The notes under the pieces: generated by a model | Database searches by the model: none | What the model was told of the DNA's origin: nothing | What the model saw: only the letters and a program-made list of their open reading frames with translations | Part shown: positions 1-8,913 of the stretch, piece by piece | How the letters are laid out: each line of letters starts with the position of its first letter | Position numbering within the stretch: position 1 is the stretch's first letter | NCBI RefSeq assembly: GCF_014696315.1 | Contig: NZ_JACJPX010000040.1 | Span: 1-64,000 of the forward strand | DNA from: Calothrix membranacea FACHB-236 | GTDB lineage: Bacteria > Cyanobacteriota > Cyanobacteriia > Cyanobacteriales > Nostocaceae | Reading direction: 5' to 3' | Length of the DNA: 64,000 nt | Translations under genes and position numbers: made by a program

Positions 1-57
1 TTGGGGATTGGGGATTGGGGATTGGGGATTGGGGGACAAGGGGACAAGGGGACAAGG
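1..57. repeat. Heptameric STRR tracts (GGGGATT, GGACAAG)
   Basis: Direct tandem repeats with a 7-base period: about four GGGGATT units followed by about three GGACAAG units. This matches the short tandemly repeated repetitive sequences known from Nostocales. No coding potential. Confidence 0.9.
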
Positions 58-64
58 GGAAATA

Positions 65-140
65 ATTATGCCAATTACCAATTACTCATTACTCATTACT
101 CATTACCCATTACCCATTACCCATTACCCATTACCCTTGA
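65..140. repeat. Heptameric STRR tract (CATTACC/CATTACT)
   Basis: About nine tandem CATTACC or CATTACT units. The tract runs into the 3' end of leuB: the leuB stop codon and last Gly codon (131-136, minus strand) are made of repeat sequence. Confidence 0.9.
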
Positions 141-1216
141 ATAACTTTAATTAGTGCATCGCCCATTGCACGACAACCTAAAAGCTTGGTTCCGGGTGAG
201 AGAATATCACCAGTGCGATCGCCTTGTTCTAAGACTTGGAAAACGGCATTTTCAATGGCATCTGCTGCGGCTGGTTGGTCTAAAGCATAACGTAACATCA
301 TGGCTGCACTCAATACCTGAGCTAGCGGGTTGGCTTTATCCTGTCCAGCAATATCTGGGGCTGAACCATGTACTGGTTCAAACACACCAGGGCCAGAAGC
401 ACCTAAACTCGCTGAGGGTAACATCCCAATACTACCTGTGAGCATGGCAGCAGCATCTGAGAGAATATCGCCAAATAAATTACCTGTAACAATAGTATCG
501 AACTGCTTAGGCGCGCGGACTAGCTGCATTGCCGCATTATCCACATAGAGGTGAGATAGTTCGATATCGGGGTATTCTTGGGCAAGTTTGGTAATGCGAT
601 CGCGCCACAGTTGCGATACTTCTAAAACGTTGGCTTTATCCACTGAACAAAGTTTCTTGCCACGTTTGCGTGCGGCTTCAAAGGCTACTTTGCCAATGCG
701 ATCAATTTCCGATTCAGTGTAAACCATTGTATTTACACCGCGCTTTTCTCCAGTCTCAGTTTCAAAAATTCCTTTGGGTTTACCGAAGTAAATTCCCCCT
801 GTGAGTTCGCGCACCACCATAATATCAACGCCTTCTACAACTTCCTTTTTCAAAGTTGAGGCATCTATTAATTGGGGCAAAATTTTCGCTGGGCGTAAAT
901 TCGCAAATAATCCCAAACCAGCGCGCAAACCCAACAAACCTGCTTCTGGGCGAAGATTAGATGGTAAGGTATCCCACTTATAACCACCGATAGCCGCAAG
1001 TAATACAGCATCGCTATTGCGGCAAGTATCTAAAGTAGCCGCCGGGAGAGGTTCTCCTGTAGCGTCAATTGCTGCACCACCAATGAGGGCTTCTTGAAAA
1101 TCAAACTTCAGATCAAATTTCTGCCCTACGATTTTTAGCACATCTACCGCTACAGCCATAATTTCGGGGCCGATGCCATCGCCGGGAAGTAGGGTAATGC
1201 GGTAGTTCTGGGTCAT
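131..1216 (-). CDS. leuB: 3-isopropylmalate dehydrogenase
   Basis: Catalyses the NAD-dependent oxidative decarboxylation of 3-isopropylmalate, the third step of leucine synthesis, in the cytosol. The 361-aa protein has the usual length of bacterial LeuB. It starts [18 protein letters not shown], carrying the typical N-terminal GDGIGPE motif. Further family signatures are [10 protein letters not shown] near residue 137, the VDKANVLE stretch near 193, the [13 protein letters not shown] metal and substrate loop, and [12 protein letters not shown] near the C-terminus. It stands alone, and leuC and leuD are not nearby. The final Gly codon and the TAA stop lie inside a heptameric repeat, so the natural C-terminus may have been trimmed or extended slightly by repeat spread. 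Confidence 0.96.
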   Translation of the reverse strand: MTQNYRITLLPGDGIGPEIMAVAVDVLKIVGQKFDLKFDFQEALIGGAAIDATGEPLPAATLDTCRNSDAVLLAAIGGYKWDTLPSNLRPEAGLLGLRAGLGLFANLRPAKILPQLIDASTLKKEVVEGVDIMVVRELTGGIYFGKPKGIFETETGEKRGVNTMVYTESEIDRIGKVAFEAARKRGKKLCSVDKANVLEVSQLWRDRITKLAQEYPDIELSHLYVDNAAMQLVRAPKQFDTIVTGNLFGDILSDAAAMLTGSIGMLPSASLGASGPGVFEPVHGSAPDIAGQDKANPLAQVLSAAMMLRYALDQPAAADAIENAVFQVLEQGDRTGDILSPGTKLLGCRAMGDALIKVIQG

Positions 1217-1751
1217 AGCTGCTGTTTACTAAGTAGATGTTTAGTTGTGCAATAATTCTCACAGATTAAATATCATACCGAGCAATATGCACCAATGGAG
1301 CTTTCAATTTATTACAAGGGGCATTGGGCATTGGGCATTGGGCATTGAGTAATAATTCTTCTCCCCTCCACCCCCTGCCCCTTGTCCTCTTCGTTGACCG
1401 TTACAGGTTTACCTCGAAACAGTAACCAGAAATTTAGGTGGCATTATTTGATACTTTATACTTCAATTGCAAAGTATAAAAGAGTAATCCTATGCTGTTA
1501 AATACTTTTCTATTAACAGGATTTGCGAATCTGAATTATTCAATCATCTTGAATTTGCAAGTAATATTGGGGGATTAAATATTACAATCACAACACTTTT
1601 ATATTCAGTAAATATGACATTTTTTGCAAAATGATTTGCTATTTAGGTATACAATCAAGCAAGAAAATTAAAAAAAAAGTATTTATAGACATTTTCCAGA
1701 TAAAAACCTGTATGTTTGTTGTGTTTAAGAACGCACAAACAAAAAGAATTT
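1217..1751. other. Intergenic region between leuB and the MscS gene
   Basis: About 535 bases with no convincing gene. It holds a GGGCATT heptameric tract at 1319-1349 and AT-rich sequence upstream of the channel gene. The leuB promoter (minus strand) should lie at 1217-1300 and that of the channel gene near 1650-1740. I see no clear operator. Confidence 0.6.
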
Positions 1752-2603
1752 ATGAATTTAAATCAAATTGGTCAGGTTGCTATTGCGCTTTTAACGCAGT
1801 TTGGGTTGAAGCTTATAGGCGCTATTCTGCTGTGGGTTGTTGCTCAACGGTTGATAGACTTTGGAATGAAGCTATTACGCCGCGCTTTCAAAGTTCAACA
1901 CATTGATCCGACACTCATTCACTATCTTATCAATATCATTTCCGTCACACTGAGAATTGTTCTAGTTGTGGCAATTCTCGGATTCTTTGGTATTGAAACC
2001 ACCTCCTTTGCTGCATTACTAGCAGCAGCTGGTATTGCAATTGGTGCCGCATGGGGTGGACTGTTGGCGAACTTTGCCGCAGGTGCTTTTTTAGTTGTTT
2101 TTCGCCCATTTAAAATTGGTGATTTCATCACCGCAGCAGGTGTTACAGGAACTGTTACAGAAATTGGGCTGTTTACAACTAATATCACTACACCTGATAA
2201 TGTGCTGACAATTGTTGCCAATAACAAAATCTTTTCTGACAATATTCAGAATTTCTCTGCTAATCCCTACCGTCGGGTTGACCTACTAGCCCAGCTACAT
2301 CATTCTGTAGATCATCACGATGCGATCACACGTTTGAAAGCTAAAATCAGCCAAATCCCCAACGTTATCCAAAATCCTGCACCTGATGTAGAAATTATTG
2401 ATTTCAATTTGGCAGGCCCCGTACTAGCAGTACGTCCTTATTGCAATAATGACCATTACTGGCAAGTTTACTTCGACACAAATAAAATTATACGTGAAAC
2501 CTTTGGCGAAGCTGGGTATCCGGTTCCTGAACATCGTTACTCAATCAGTGGTTCATCACCCAATGGGATTGATCCTGTAGTCCCTGCATCAATAATGAGC
2601 TAA
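1752..2603 (+). CDS. Small mechanosensitive channel, MscS family
   Basis: Predicted inner-membrane channel that opens under membrane tension, as during hypo-osmotic shock. The 283-aa protein (close to E. coli MscS) has three predicted transmembrane segments at about residues 10-30, 50-80 and 88-120. The pore-lining third helix is Gly/Ala rich (AAAGIAIGAAWGGLLANFAAG) and is followed by the MscS signature RPFKIGDFI and a soluble beta/alpha C-terminal domain. I place the start at ATG 1752 (MNLNQIG) because the 12 upstream residues from 1716 (Lys/Arg/His-rich) do not resemble the family. It is monocistronic, with a good rho-independent terminator 28 bases after the stop. Confidence 0.9.
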   Translation: MNLNQIGQVAIALLTQFGLKLIGAILLWVVAQRLIDFGMKLLRRAFKVQHIDPTLIHYLINIISVTLRIVLVVAILGFFGIETTSFAALLAAAGIAIGAAWGGLLANFAAGAFLVVFRPFKIGDFITAAGVTGTVTEIGLFTTNITTPDNVLTIVANNKIFSDNIQNFSANPYRRVDLLAQLHHSVDHHDAITRLKAKISQIPNVIQNPAPDVEIIDFNLAGPVLAVRPYCNNDHYWQVYFDTNKIIRETFGEAGYPVPEHRYSISGSSPNGIDPVVPASIMS

Positions 2604-2630
2604 TACTGATACAAAGCTAAATCATACATA

Positions 2631-2664
2631 AAATAGGTAGGGTAAATGCCTTACCTATTTTTTT
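2631..2664 (+). terminator. Rho-independent terminator after the MscS gene
   Basis: Perfect 9-bp inverted repeat AAATAGGTA (2631-2639) and TACCTATTT (2652-2660) with a 12-base loop, continuing into a T run. Confidence 0.8.
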
Positions 2665-2981
2665 AATTTGCGTAGTTTAGGTTAATAGAAGAAACCCAAA
2701 AATGCCACTTTGATTTTGGGTTCGCTATCGCTCTAACCAACCTACAATTATTCTTTAATTGGTGAAGAATAAATACATCTGGATTATAGATGATGCCTAA
2801 ATTTAGTATTTGGTAGTAATTTTACGGTATGTTAAATAACTAGTATTATTATTAAGCAAAGTAGAATCACGCAATTCAATAAAGTTTGTGTAAACCTGGT
2901 TTCCATTTCTGAAACGGACATGGCAAATGCTGTAGAGACAGGTTAGGTTAACTTATAATCACAAGCCGCACCAAAGCAGGT
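2665..2981. other. Intergenic, upstream of ABC operon
   Basis: About 317 AT-rich bases without an ORF of interest. It presumably carries the promoter of the ABC operon that starts at 2982. Nothing else is visible. Confidence 0.5.
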
Positions 2982-3932
2982 ATGGTAAAAGAATTAGCAA
3001 TTCGTACCGCTGGACTGACGAAGCAATTTGATCGCCATGTTGCTGTCAATGATGTTGATTTAGAGATCCAAGCAGGTGAAGTCTACGGACTGATTGGGCC
3101 GAATGGCGCAGGTAAAACAACTCTCATCCGGATGTTAGCAGCCGCAGAGGAGCCAACAACGGGTGAGATTTATATTAATGGCGATCGCTTGTTGCGTGAC
3201 AAAAGCAATCCCACTCTCAAGCGTCGTCTAGGCTATTTACCTGATGACTACCCACTGTATGAGGATTTAACAGTTTGGGATTACCTAGATTATTTTGCGC
3301 GGCTATATCGTTTGCGGGAACCACGTCGCACTCAACGCCTACATGAAGTATTAGAACTAATACAACTCGGTAATAAGCGTAATAGCTTAATTTCCACGCT
3401 GTCGCGGGGGATGAAGCAGCGCTTAAGTTTAGCGCGCACGATTATTCATGAACCGATTTTACTGCTGTTAGATGAGCCTGTTTCTGGTCTTGACCCCATT
3501 GCTAGGATGCAGTTTCGGGAAATCATTAAGGCTTTGCAAGAAGCGGGAATGACAATTTTGATTTCTTCCCATGTTCTGAGTGATTTAGCCGAACTCTGTA
3601 CTTCTGTGGGAATTATGGAACTTGGCTTTTTAGTAGAAAGCACTTCCCTCCAACATCTTTACCAGCGGCTATCCCGTCAGCAAATTGTGTTGTCCACCTT
3701 GGGGAATCTAGAAACACTGTTACGAGAAGTAAAAAATCATCCTTTGGTGGAAGAGTGGGAAGTAATCTCAGGTAAAAACAGCGTCAGAGTCAACTTTTCC
3801 GGTAAGCAGGAAGATAGTGCTGAGTTGTTGCGATCGCTAATTCAAGTTGGCATTCCGATTACTGATTTTCACTGCACCCAAGAAGATTTAGAAACCATCT
3901 TCTTAAAGTTAGGGCATAAGCAAGCATCTTAA
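2982..3932 (+). CDS. ABC transporter ATP-binding protein (ABC-2 type exporter)
   Basis: ATPase subunit that should power the two permeases encoded directly downstream. The 316-aa protein shows Walker A GPNGAGKTT (residues 39-47), a Q-loop region around GYLPDDYPLYEDLTV, the signature LSRGMKQR (about 139-146), Walker B with LLLLDEPVSGLDP (about 158-170) and the switch His in ISSHVLSDL. The roughly 90-residue C-terminal extension after the ATPase core is typical of the CcmA/NatA/drug-exporter type. It starts at ATG 2982 and is followed after 42 bases by the first permease, so the three genes look like one operon. The substrate cannot be told from sequence. Related exporters move drugs, polysaccharide, Na+ or lipids. 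Confidence 0.92.
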   Translation: MVKELAIRTAGLTKQFDRHVAVNDVDLEIQAGEVYGLIGPNGAGKTTLIRMLAAAEEPTTGEIYINGDRLLRDKSNPTLKRRLGYLPDDYPLYEDLTVWDYLDYFARLYRLREPRRTQRLHEVLELIQLGNKRNSLISTLSRGMKQRLSLARTIIHEPILLLLDEPVSGLDPIARMQFREIIKALQEAGMTILISSHVLSDLAELCTSVGIMELGFLVESTSLQHLYQRLSRQQIVLSTLGNLETLLREVKNHPLVEEWEVISGKNSVRVNFSGKQEDSAELLRSLIQVGIPITDFHCTQEDLETIFLKLGHKQAS

Positions 3933-3974
3933 TTACTCAATAATTCTTAATTCCTCTCTTTGGAGATTTTATCT

Positions 3975-5876
3975 ATGATGCTCACTTGGTTAGACAAAAT
4001 CGGTGATTGGAATCCGCAATTGTTGCGTGAACTGAAAGGCCGCCTAAAAGTCGCTAATTTGTTAATTGTCTTGGCGATATCGCTATTAACTCAACTGGGA
4101 ACTTATGTATATCAAATTAGCCAGTTGCCAGGCAAAACATATCCCATGTCTGGCCTGTACTGCAATCTCAGTTCAGGTTACCAACAACAACTAACAAATT
4201 TCAATAACAGCCTCGCTCAAGTTAACTCCAAAATTAATACTTATAGTGGGAGTAAAAACTCAGAGTTATTAGCAAAAATTCCCGATTTAAAGTTAGAACA
4301 GAAATCCCTAAAACAGCAAATCTCCAGTCTTGATAAACTTTTATATCAAACTCCTTGCCCATCCGAGCAAATAAATATGCAACAGTGGTGGCAAGACCAT
4401 TGGAAATATATATTTATGACGCTAAGTGTGATGTTTGTATTCACACTTTTAGTAGCTGGTACTTATTTGCTCATCAATAATTTAGGTCAAGAAGAGCGTC
4501 GCGGTACCTTAAATTTTTTACGTCTTAGCCCGCAGGCGGAAACTAGTATTTTAACTGGCAAAATGTTAGGCGTGCCGATTCTCGTCTATCTGACAGTATT
4601 CGCTGCATTACCTTTACATTTGTTGTCAGGTATTGCCGCTCAAATTCCCTTCACTTCGATTCTAGCTTTCTATATAGTGCTGGCTTCTAGTTGTGTTTTC
4701 TTCTACAGTAATGCATTGCTATTTGGCTTAATTAGTCGTTGGTTTAGTGGTTTTCAACCTTGGCTAGGAAGTGGTTTAGTTCTCCTTTTCCTATTCGTAA
4801 CTTTGCAGACGTTATTTTATAGTGCAGATTTTCACAATATACTCGCTTGGTTAAGTTTATTAAACCCTGTGAGTATGCTGGGATATCTCACACCACGATA
4901 TCAGGAACCGCCTATACAAGAAATACAGTTTTTTTACTTACCACTTGGTAAAAGTCTTGTTGGTTTAGTTGCCTTACATTTATTTAATTATGGTGTAGGC
5001 ATTTACTGGGCTTGGGAAGGAATGAAACGCCGCTTTCGTAATCCCGATGGCGCGATTATTAATAAGGTTCAGAGTTACTTTTTAGTAGCGAGTTATCAAG
5101 TAATTTTTTGGGGATTTACTCTGCAATACTCTGATAATTACTGCCCAGATTACAGAGGTAGCCAATCTATTCCTTGTTATCATGACTTGAACTATCAAAT
5201 AGTTCAAAATTGGGGATCTATAGCATTTTTAAATATCATGCTATTACTTTCCTTACTGGTAATTTTGTCGCCTCACAGACAAACTATCCAAGATTGGGCA
5301 AGATATAGACATGAAAAAGTTGCCAATTTTAAGGGTTTTTGGCGAAAATTTGCGCTCAAAGATTGGCTAGTAGACGAAAAAAGTCCAGCGCTATTGGCAA
5401 TGTTGATTAATTTAGCGATCGCAACTACGCCATTATTAGTTTGGATTGTACTTGCACCGACGTTGAATACTCGTCATAACAGTGCCATAGAGTGGGTAAA
5501 TGATATTGGCCGATTGAGAGCAATTTTAGGCGTGGCTTTATTTATTAGCCTGATGATGATTTACGCTACTTTAGCTCAACTAATGCTGTTAATGAAAAAT
5601 CCTAAGCGTTCATTTTGGGCTATTGGCGCTATCAGTGCAGCGATATTCTTGCCACCAATGTTTTTGGGAATGCTAGGAATTACACCTAAGGAAAATCCTG
5701 TAGCGTGGCTATTTTCTACTTTTCCTTGGGCGAGTTTAGAATATGCCGCCACAATTACAGTTTTTAAGGCACTTATAGCTGAAGTAAGCGTCATAATCTT
5801 GTTAAACATCAAATTAGCAAAGCAGATGAAATTAGCAGGAGAATCTGCTACTAAAGCCTTGTTAGCAGGACGTTAG
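3975..5876 (+). CDS. ABC-2 type permease, first paralogue
   Basis: Membrane component partnered with the ATPase upstream. The protein is about 633 aa and starts MMLTWLDKIGDWNPQLLRELKGRLK. I prefer ATG 3975 over TTG 3960 because TGGAGA at 3961 then serves as ribosome-binding site. Two halves of hydrophobic segments are visible. After the first membrane segment, a polar, Gln/Ser-rich periplasmic-type loop (about residues 50-145) precedes a segment with EERRGTLNFLRLSPQ, a motif shared with the second permease. The C-terminus ends GESATKALLAGR, nearly the same as the next protein. The function beyond ABC-2 export is unknown. Confidence 0.85.
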   Translation: MMLTWLDKIGDWNPQLLRELKGRLKVANLLIVLAISLLTQLGTYVYQISQLPGKTYPMSGLYCNLSSGYQQQLTNFNNSLAQVNSKINTYSGSKNSELLAKIPDLKLEQKSLKQQISSLDKLLYQTPCPSEQINMQQWWQDHWKYIFMTLSVMFVFTLLVAGTYLLINNLGQEERRGTLNFLRLSPQAETSILTGKMLGVPILVYLTVFAALPLHLLSGIAAQIPFTSILAFYIVLASSCVFFYSNALLFGLISRWFSGFQPWLGSGLVLLFLFVTLQTLFYSADFHNILAWLSLLNPVSMLGYLTPRYQEPPIQEIQFFYLPLGKSLVGLVALHLFNYGVGIYWAWEGMKRRFRNPDGAIINKVQSYFLVASYQVIFWGFTLQYSDNYCPDYRGSQSIPCYHDLNYQIVQNWGSIAFLNIMLLLSLLVILSPHRQTIQDWARYRHEKVANFKGFWRKFALKDWLVDEKSPALLAMLINLAIATTPLLVWIVLAPTLNTRHNSAIEWVNDIGRLRAILGVALFISLMMIYATLAQLMLLMKNPKRSFWAIGAISAAIFLPPMFLGMLGITPKENPVAWLFSTFPWASLEYAATITVFKALIAEVSVIILLNIKLAKQMKLAGESATKALLAGR

Positions 5877-5998
5877 GGGAAAGTAGAGGAGGCAGAGGGA
5901 GCAATGCCACAAGGAAGCTAATTATTAATTAGGGAATTTCCTATTCTCTGTTTCCTCTGACAAACAGCCAAAAGCAAACACCAAAGAGAGCTTTTAGT

Positions 5999-7702
5999 AT
6001 GAATCTAAATTGGATGAATCAAGTAGGAGACTGGAATCCTCAACTGTTGCGCGAACTTAAAGGAAGGCTGAAACCGCGCAACTTAATACTTTCTGGTGGT
6101 ATCTCATTGCTGGGTCAATTTATCATATTTATGTATTTTCAAACCCAGCTACCTACAAAACTCGAAGTTGTATACAATTCCTTTGACCGATATTGCACAG
6201 GTAAACTCGAATATAATTCGCGGCAATGCCTTTTAGATGGATTTGATAATGTAATTATCAACTGGCAATTGTGGTATTTAGATGTATTTACCTGGCTAGG
6301 TATTATTGGCTCTATTACGCTTTTAGTTGCCGGCACTTACCTAATTATTAATGATTTAGCTGCTGAAGAACGGCGTGAAACCCTCAATTTTATTCGCCTC
6401 AGTCCTCAAACGCCTCAAAGTATTTTATTAGGAAAAATGTTAGGGGTACCGATTTTACTTTATCTTGGGGTACTGTTAGCGGTTCCTTTACATATATGCT
6501 TGGGTATAGCTGGGCAAATTTCCTTAAATGAGATTTTCAGCTTTTACGCAGTAGCGATTGCTGCGGGGATTTTATACTATAGCAGCGCCTTACTATTTGG
6601 CTTAGTTGGTTCCTGGTTGGGAGGCTTTCAAGCTTGGTTAGGTGGTGGTGTCACTTTAGGTTTTCTCCTAGTGACTACGCCAATAGCAGTTACCGCAATA
6701 CCAGATGAATATCCATTAGTTTTTGCTAGGCTGATTAATCCTACTTCCTTAATTCCTGCTACTGCAATTACTTCTGTTTTTCGATATTCAAATACAAGGC
6801 TGAACAATTTTCATTGGTTTGCTTTACCTTTGGGAGAGAACCTAGTAACAACACTTGGCTTTGCTTTATTGATTTACGGTTTGGGAAGCTATTTTATTTG
6901 GCAATCCTTACAACGTTGCTTCCGCGATCCCAATACAACTATGTTGAGCAAGCGGCAGAGTTATTTATTGACTGCTGGTTTTGCATTGATGACTTTGGGA
7001 TGTGCAAATTGGCAAAGATTAGTTTTAGTCCAGAATCCTAGCACATATCTCCTATCGGAAAATCTTATGTGCTTATTATTCTTAGATTTTTGGCTGTGTC
7101 TCTATTTAATTGCTGCGCTTAATCCCCATCGCCAAGCACTCCAAGATTGGGCACGTTATCGCCGCACTTCCAATTCCCAAGGAGTAATAGATAGCAAGCT
7201 AGTAAAGGATTTGATGTGGGGTGAAAAAAGTCCAGGACTGTTAGCGATCGCCATTAATGCCATGATTGCTATTATTGCTATCTGTGGATTACTCTTCCTT
7301 GCCCAAGTTCCATTCGATCAAAAAATCAAAGGTCTTTTCGGTCTAGCGTTATGTGGTAGTTTAGCTATGCTTTATGCATCTATAGCTCAACTATTTTTAT
7401 TCACCAAAAATCAGCATCGAATCTTTTGGGCTGCGGCTACTGTTGGTGCTGTCATTGTATTACCAGTAATAGTTTTAGCCATATTCTCCTCCTACATCAG
7501 AGACAATAATTATTTCTACTTGCTTTCAGTTATTGGGCCGATTTTTGCGATCGCGCCTGGAGTAAACTCAATATCACCCATCACAGCATTGCTGTCAATT
7601 CTTGGTTATTGGAGTGCTGTGGGATTATTGATGTTCCAATTCAAGCGGAAGCTAGTCAAAGCTGGTGAGTCTGCTACAAAGGCATTAATGTCTAGCAATT
7701 AA
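5999..7702 (+). CDS. ABC-2 type permease, second paralogue
   Basis: A 567-aa multi-pass membrane protein that is a clear paralogue of the preceding one. Both begin with a short helix followed by GDWNPQLLRELKGRLK, both carry EERR-TLNF-RLSPQ and GKMLGVPIL, both have SPHRQ/NPHRQ-LQDWARYR in the middle, and both end with GESATKAL. It is shorter mainly because the polar loop after the first membrane segment is reduced. The gap to the first permease is 122 bases, so co-transcription is likely. The pair probably forms a heterodimeric membrane domain for the single ATPase at 2982. The substrate is unknown. Confidence 0.85.
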   Translation: MNLNWMNQVGDWNPQLLRELKGRLKPRNLILSGGISLLGQFIIFMYFQTQLPTKLEVVYNSFDRYCTGKLEYNSRQCLLDGFDNVIINWQLWYLDVFTWLGIIGSITLLVAGTYLIINDLAAEERRETLNFIRLSPQTPQSILLGKMLGVPILLYLGVLLAVPLHICLGIAGQISLNEIFSFYAVAIAAGILYYSSALLFGLVGSWLGGFQAWLGGGVTLGFLLVTTPIAVTAIPDEYPLVFARLINPTSLIPATAITSVFRYSNTRLNNFHWFALPLGENLVTTLGFALLIYGLGSYFIWQSLQRCFRDPNTTMLSKRQSYLLTAGFALMTLGCANWQRLVLVQNPSTYLLSENLMCLLFLDFWLCLYLIAALNPHRQALQDWARYRRTSNSQGVIDSKLVKDLMWGEKSPGLLAIAINAMIAIIAICGLLFLAQVPFDQKIKGLFGLALCGSLAMLYASIAQLFLFTKNQHRIFWAAATVGAVIVLPVIVLAIFSSYIRDNNYFYLLSVIGPIFAIAPGVNSISPITALLSILGYWSAVGLLMFQFKRKLVKAGESATKALMSSN

Positions 7703-7781
7703 GGAACTTACCGCTTGTTGATGGTAGAATCTACCGATGATTAATTGCGATACCTGCGGCAAAGCTTTCTAATAAAACACT

Positions 7782-7836
7782 CTAAAACAAAAACCCAGTG
7801 AAAACCACTGGGTTTTTGTTAGGGTTAATCCCTAAA
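7782..7836 (-). ncRNA. Candidate small RNA, array copy 1
   Basis: Predicted RNA of about 55 nt read on the minus strand. A possible -10 box TATACA lies at 7848-7843. The RNA would have a 5' hairpin (AGGG/CCCT, 7821-7833) and a terminator hairpin (CCCAGTG 7794-7800 with CACTGGG 7806-7812) followed by TTTTTGTTTT. Strand and ends are inferred, and no -35 box is clear. Confidence 0.55.
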
Positions 7837-7979
7837 CTTTACTGTATAAAACTTCTATATACTTGCTGGACTAATAATGATTGAAACAATGCCTAATGTG
7901 CTTCCGCATAACTACTGAACTTATTCATGCCCTCAATTTTTTGTGCTTAAATCTACTGATTATCAGTTGCCAGGATACT

Positions 7980-8034
7980 ATAAAACAAAAACCCAGTGAA
8001 GACCACTGGGTTTTTGTTAGGGTTAATCCCTAAA
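7980..8034 (-). ncRNA. Candidate small RNA, array copy 2
   Basis: Almost identical to copy 1. The -10-like TATACA is at 8046-8041, the 5' hairpin is AGGG/CCCT, and the terminator hairpin is CCCAGTG (7992-7998) with CACTGGG (8004-8010), followed on the minus strand by TTTTTGTTTT. Confidence 0.55.
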
Positions 8035-8295
8035 CTTTACTGTATAAAACTTCTATATACTTGCTGGACTAATAATGATTGAAACAATGCCTGATGCGCT
8101 TCCGCATAACTACTGAACTTATTCAGTCCATCAATTTTTTGTAATTAAATCTACTGATACTCATTATTTATAAATTGTATATCTGTAAAAAAATCTAAAT
8201 ACTCTTTCTCTCCCTACCTCTTGCAGTCTTAATGATACGTTTTTCACAAGACATGATATTACTATGCTTTCGGTAAACCCTTGTGATAATGCAGC

Positions 8296-8348
8296 CTAAA
8301 ACAAAAACCCAGTGGTTTTCACTGGGTTCCTGTTGGGGTTATCCCCAA
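8296..8348 (-). ncRNA. Candidate small RNA, array copy 3
   Basis: Diverged copy. The 5' hairpin is GGGG/CCCC (8335-8338 with 8343-8346), a compensated change from AGGG/CCCT. The terminator stem is 8308-8314 with 8320-8326. The T tract is intact on the minus strand but broken (TTCCTGTT) on the plus strand, which favours minus-strand transcription. The -10-like box is TATACG. Confidence 0.55.
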
Positions 8349-8511
8349 ACTTTCCGTATAAAACTTTTCTATATCTTGGTTTAATAATGCTGGAAACAGT
8401 GCCTATAGCGCTTCCGCATAACTACTGAACTTATTAACAGCAGAAATTTTTTATGCTTGAATCCACGGATCATAAATGGCGATGCTTGCGGAAAACTCTT
8501 GCACTCAGGTA

Positions 8512-8566
8512 CCAAAAAACAAAAACCCAGTTGTAATCACTGGGTTTTTGTTAGGGTTATCCCTAA
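8512..8566 (-). ncRNA. Candidate small RNA, array copy 4
   Basis: The -10-like TATACA is at 8578-8573. The 5' hairpin is AGGG/CCCT with a four-base loop. The terminator stem CCCAGT (8526-8531) pairs with ACTGGG (8539-8544), and the minus-strand T tract is intact. Confidence 0.55.
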
Positions 8567-8730
8567 ACTTTCTGTATAAGAGTTCTCTATATCTTGGTTT
8601 AATAATGCTGGAAACAATGCCTATAGCGCTTCCGCATAACTACTGAACTTATTAACAGCAGAAATTTTTTGTGCTTAAATCTACTGATAATAAATTGCGG
8701 TGCTTTTGGGTAACCCTTGCAGTAAGGTAC

Positions 8731-8786
8731 TGAAAAACAAAAACCCAGTTGTAATTACTGGGTTTTTGTTGGGGTATGTCCCCGAA
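8731..8786 (-). ncRNA. Candidate small RNA, array copy 5
   Basis: Most diverged copy. The -10-like TATACA is at 8798-8793, the 5' hairpin is GGGG/CCCC (again compensated), and the terminator stem CCCAGT (8744-8749) pairs with ACTGGG. The upstream block differs most and contains TCCGGA near 8854. Confidence 0.5.
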
Positions 8787-8913
8787 CTTTTCTGTATAGA
8801 ACTTCGTTATATTTGCTTGTCTGATAATGATTACAACGGTATGTTTGACGATTCCGGAAAACTACTCAAATTGCTGATACTCATAGGATGATGGGGAAAA
8901 TACCAACTAAACT

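Larger units (their letters stand above)
7784..8880 (-). repeat. Five-copy direct tandem array of a roughly 180-bp unit
   Basis: Five diverged copies start near 7784, 7982, 8298, 8514 and 8733, at spacings of 198, 316, 218 and 218 bases. Each has a CCCAGT-ACTGGG hairpin, then a small GGG-CCC hairpin, then a conserved block of about 120 bases including CTTCCGCATAACTACTGAACTTATT in the first four copies. There is no conserved reading frame. The conserved block lies on the 5' side of the hairpins when read on the minus strand, as expected for promoters of minus-strand RNAs. See the individual RNA entries. Confidence 0.9.

Noticed and set aside
1631-1906. 91-codon plus-strand ORF overlapping the start of the MscS gene
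   Set aside because: Out of frame with the clear channel gene, no family resemblance. A shadow.
7784-8880. Reading the tandem array as a CRISPR array or as simple plus-strand terminators
   Set aside because: Units of about 200 bp with conserved non-hairpin sequence and no unique spacers exclude CRISPR. The plus-strand T tract is not conserved in copy 3, so plus-strand terminators alone do not explain the conservation.
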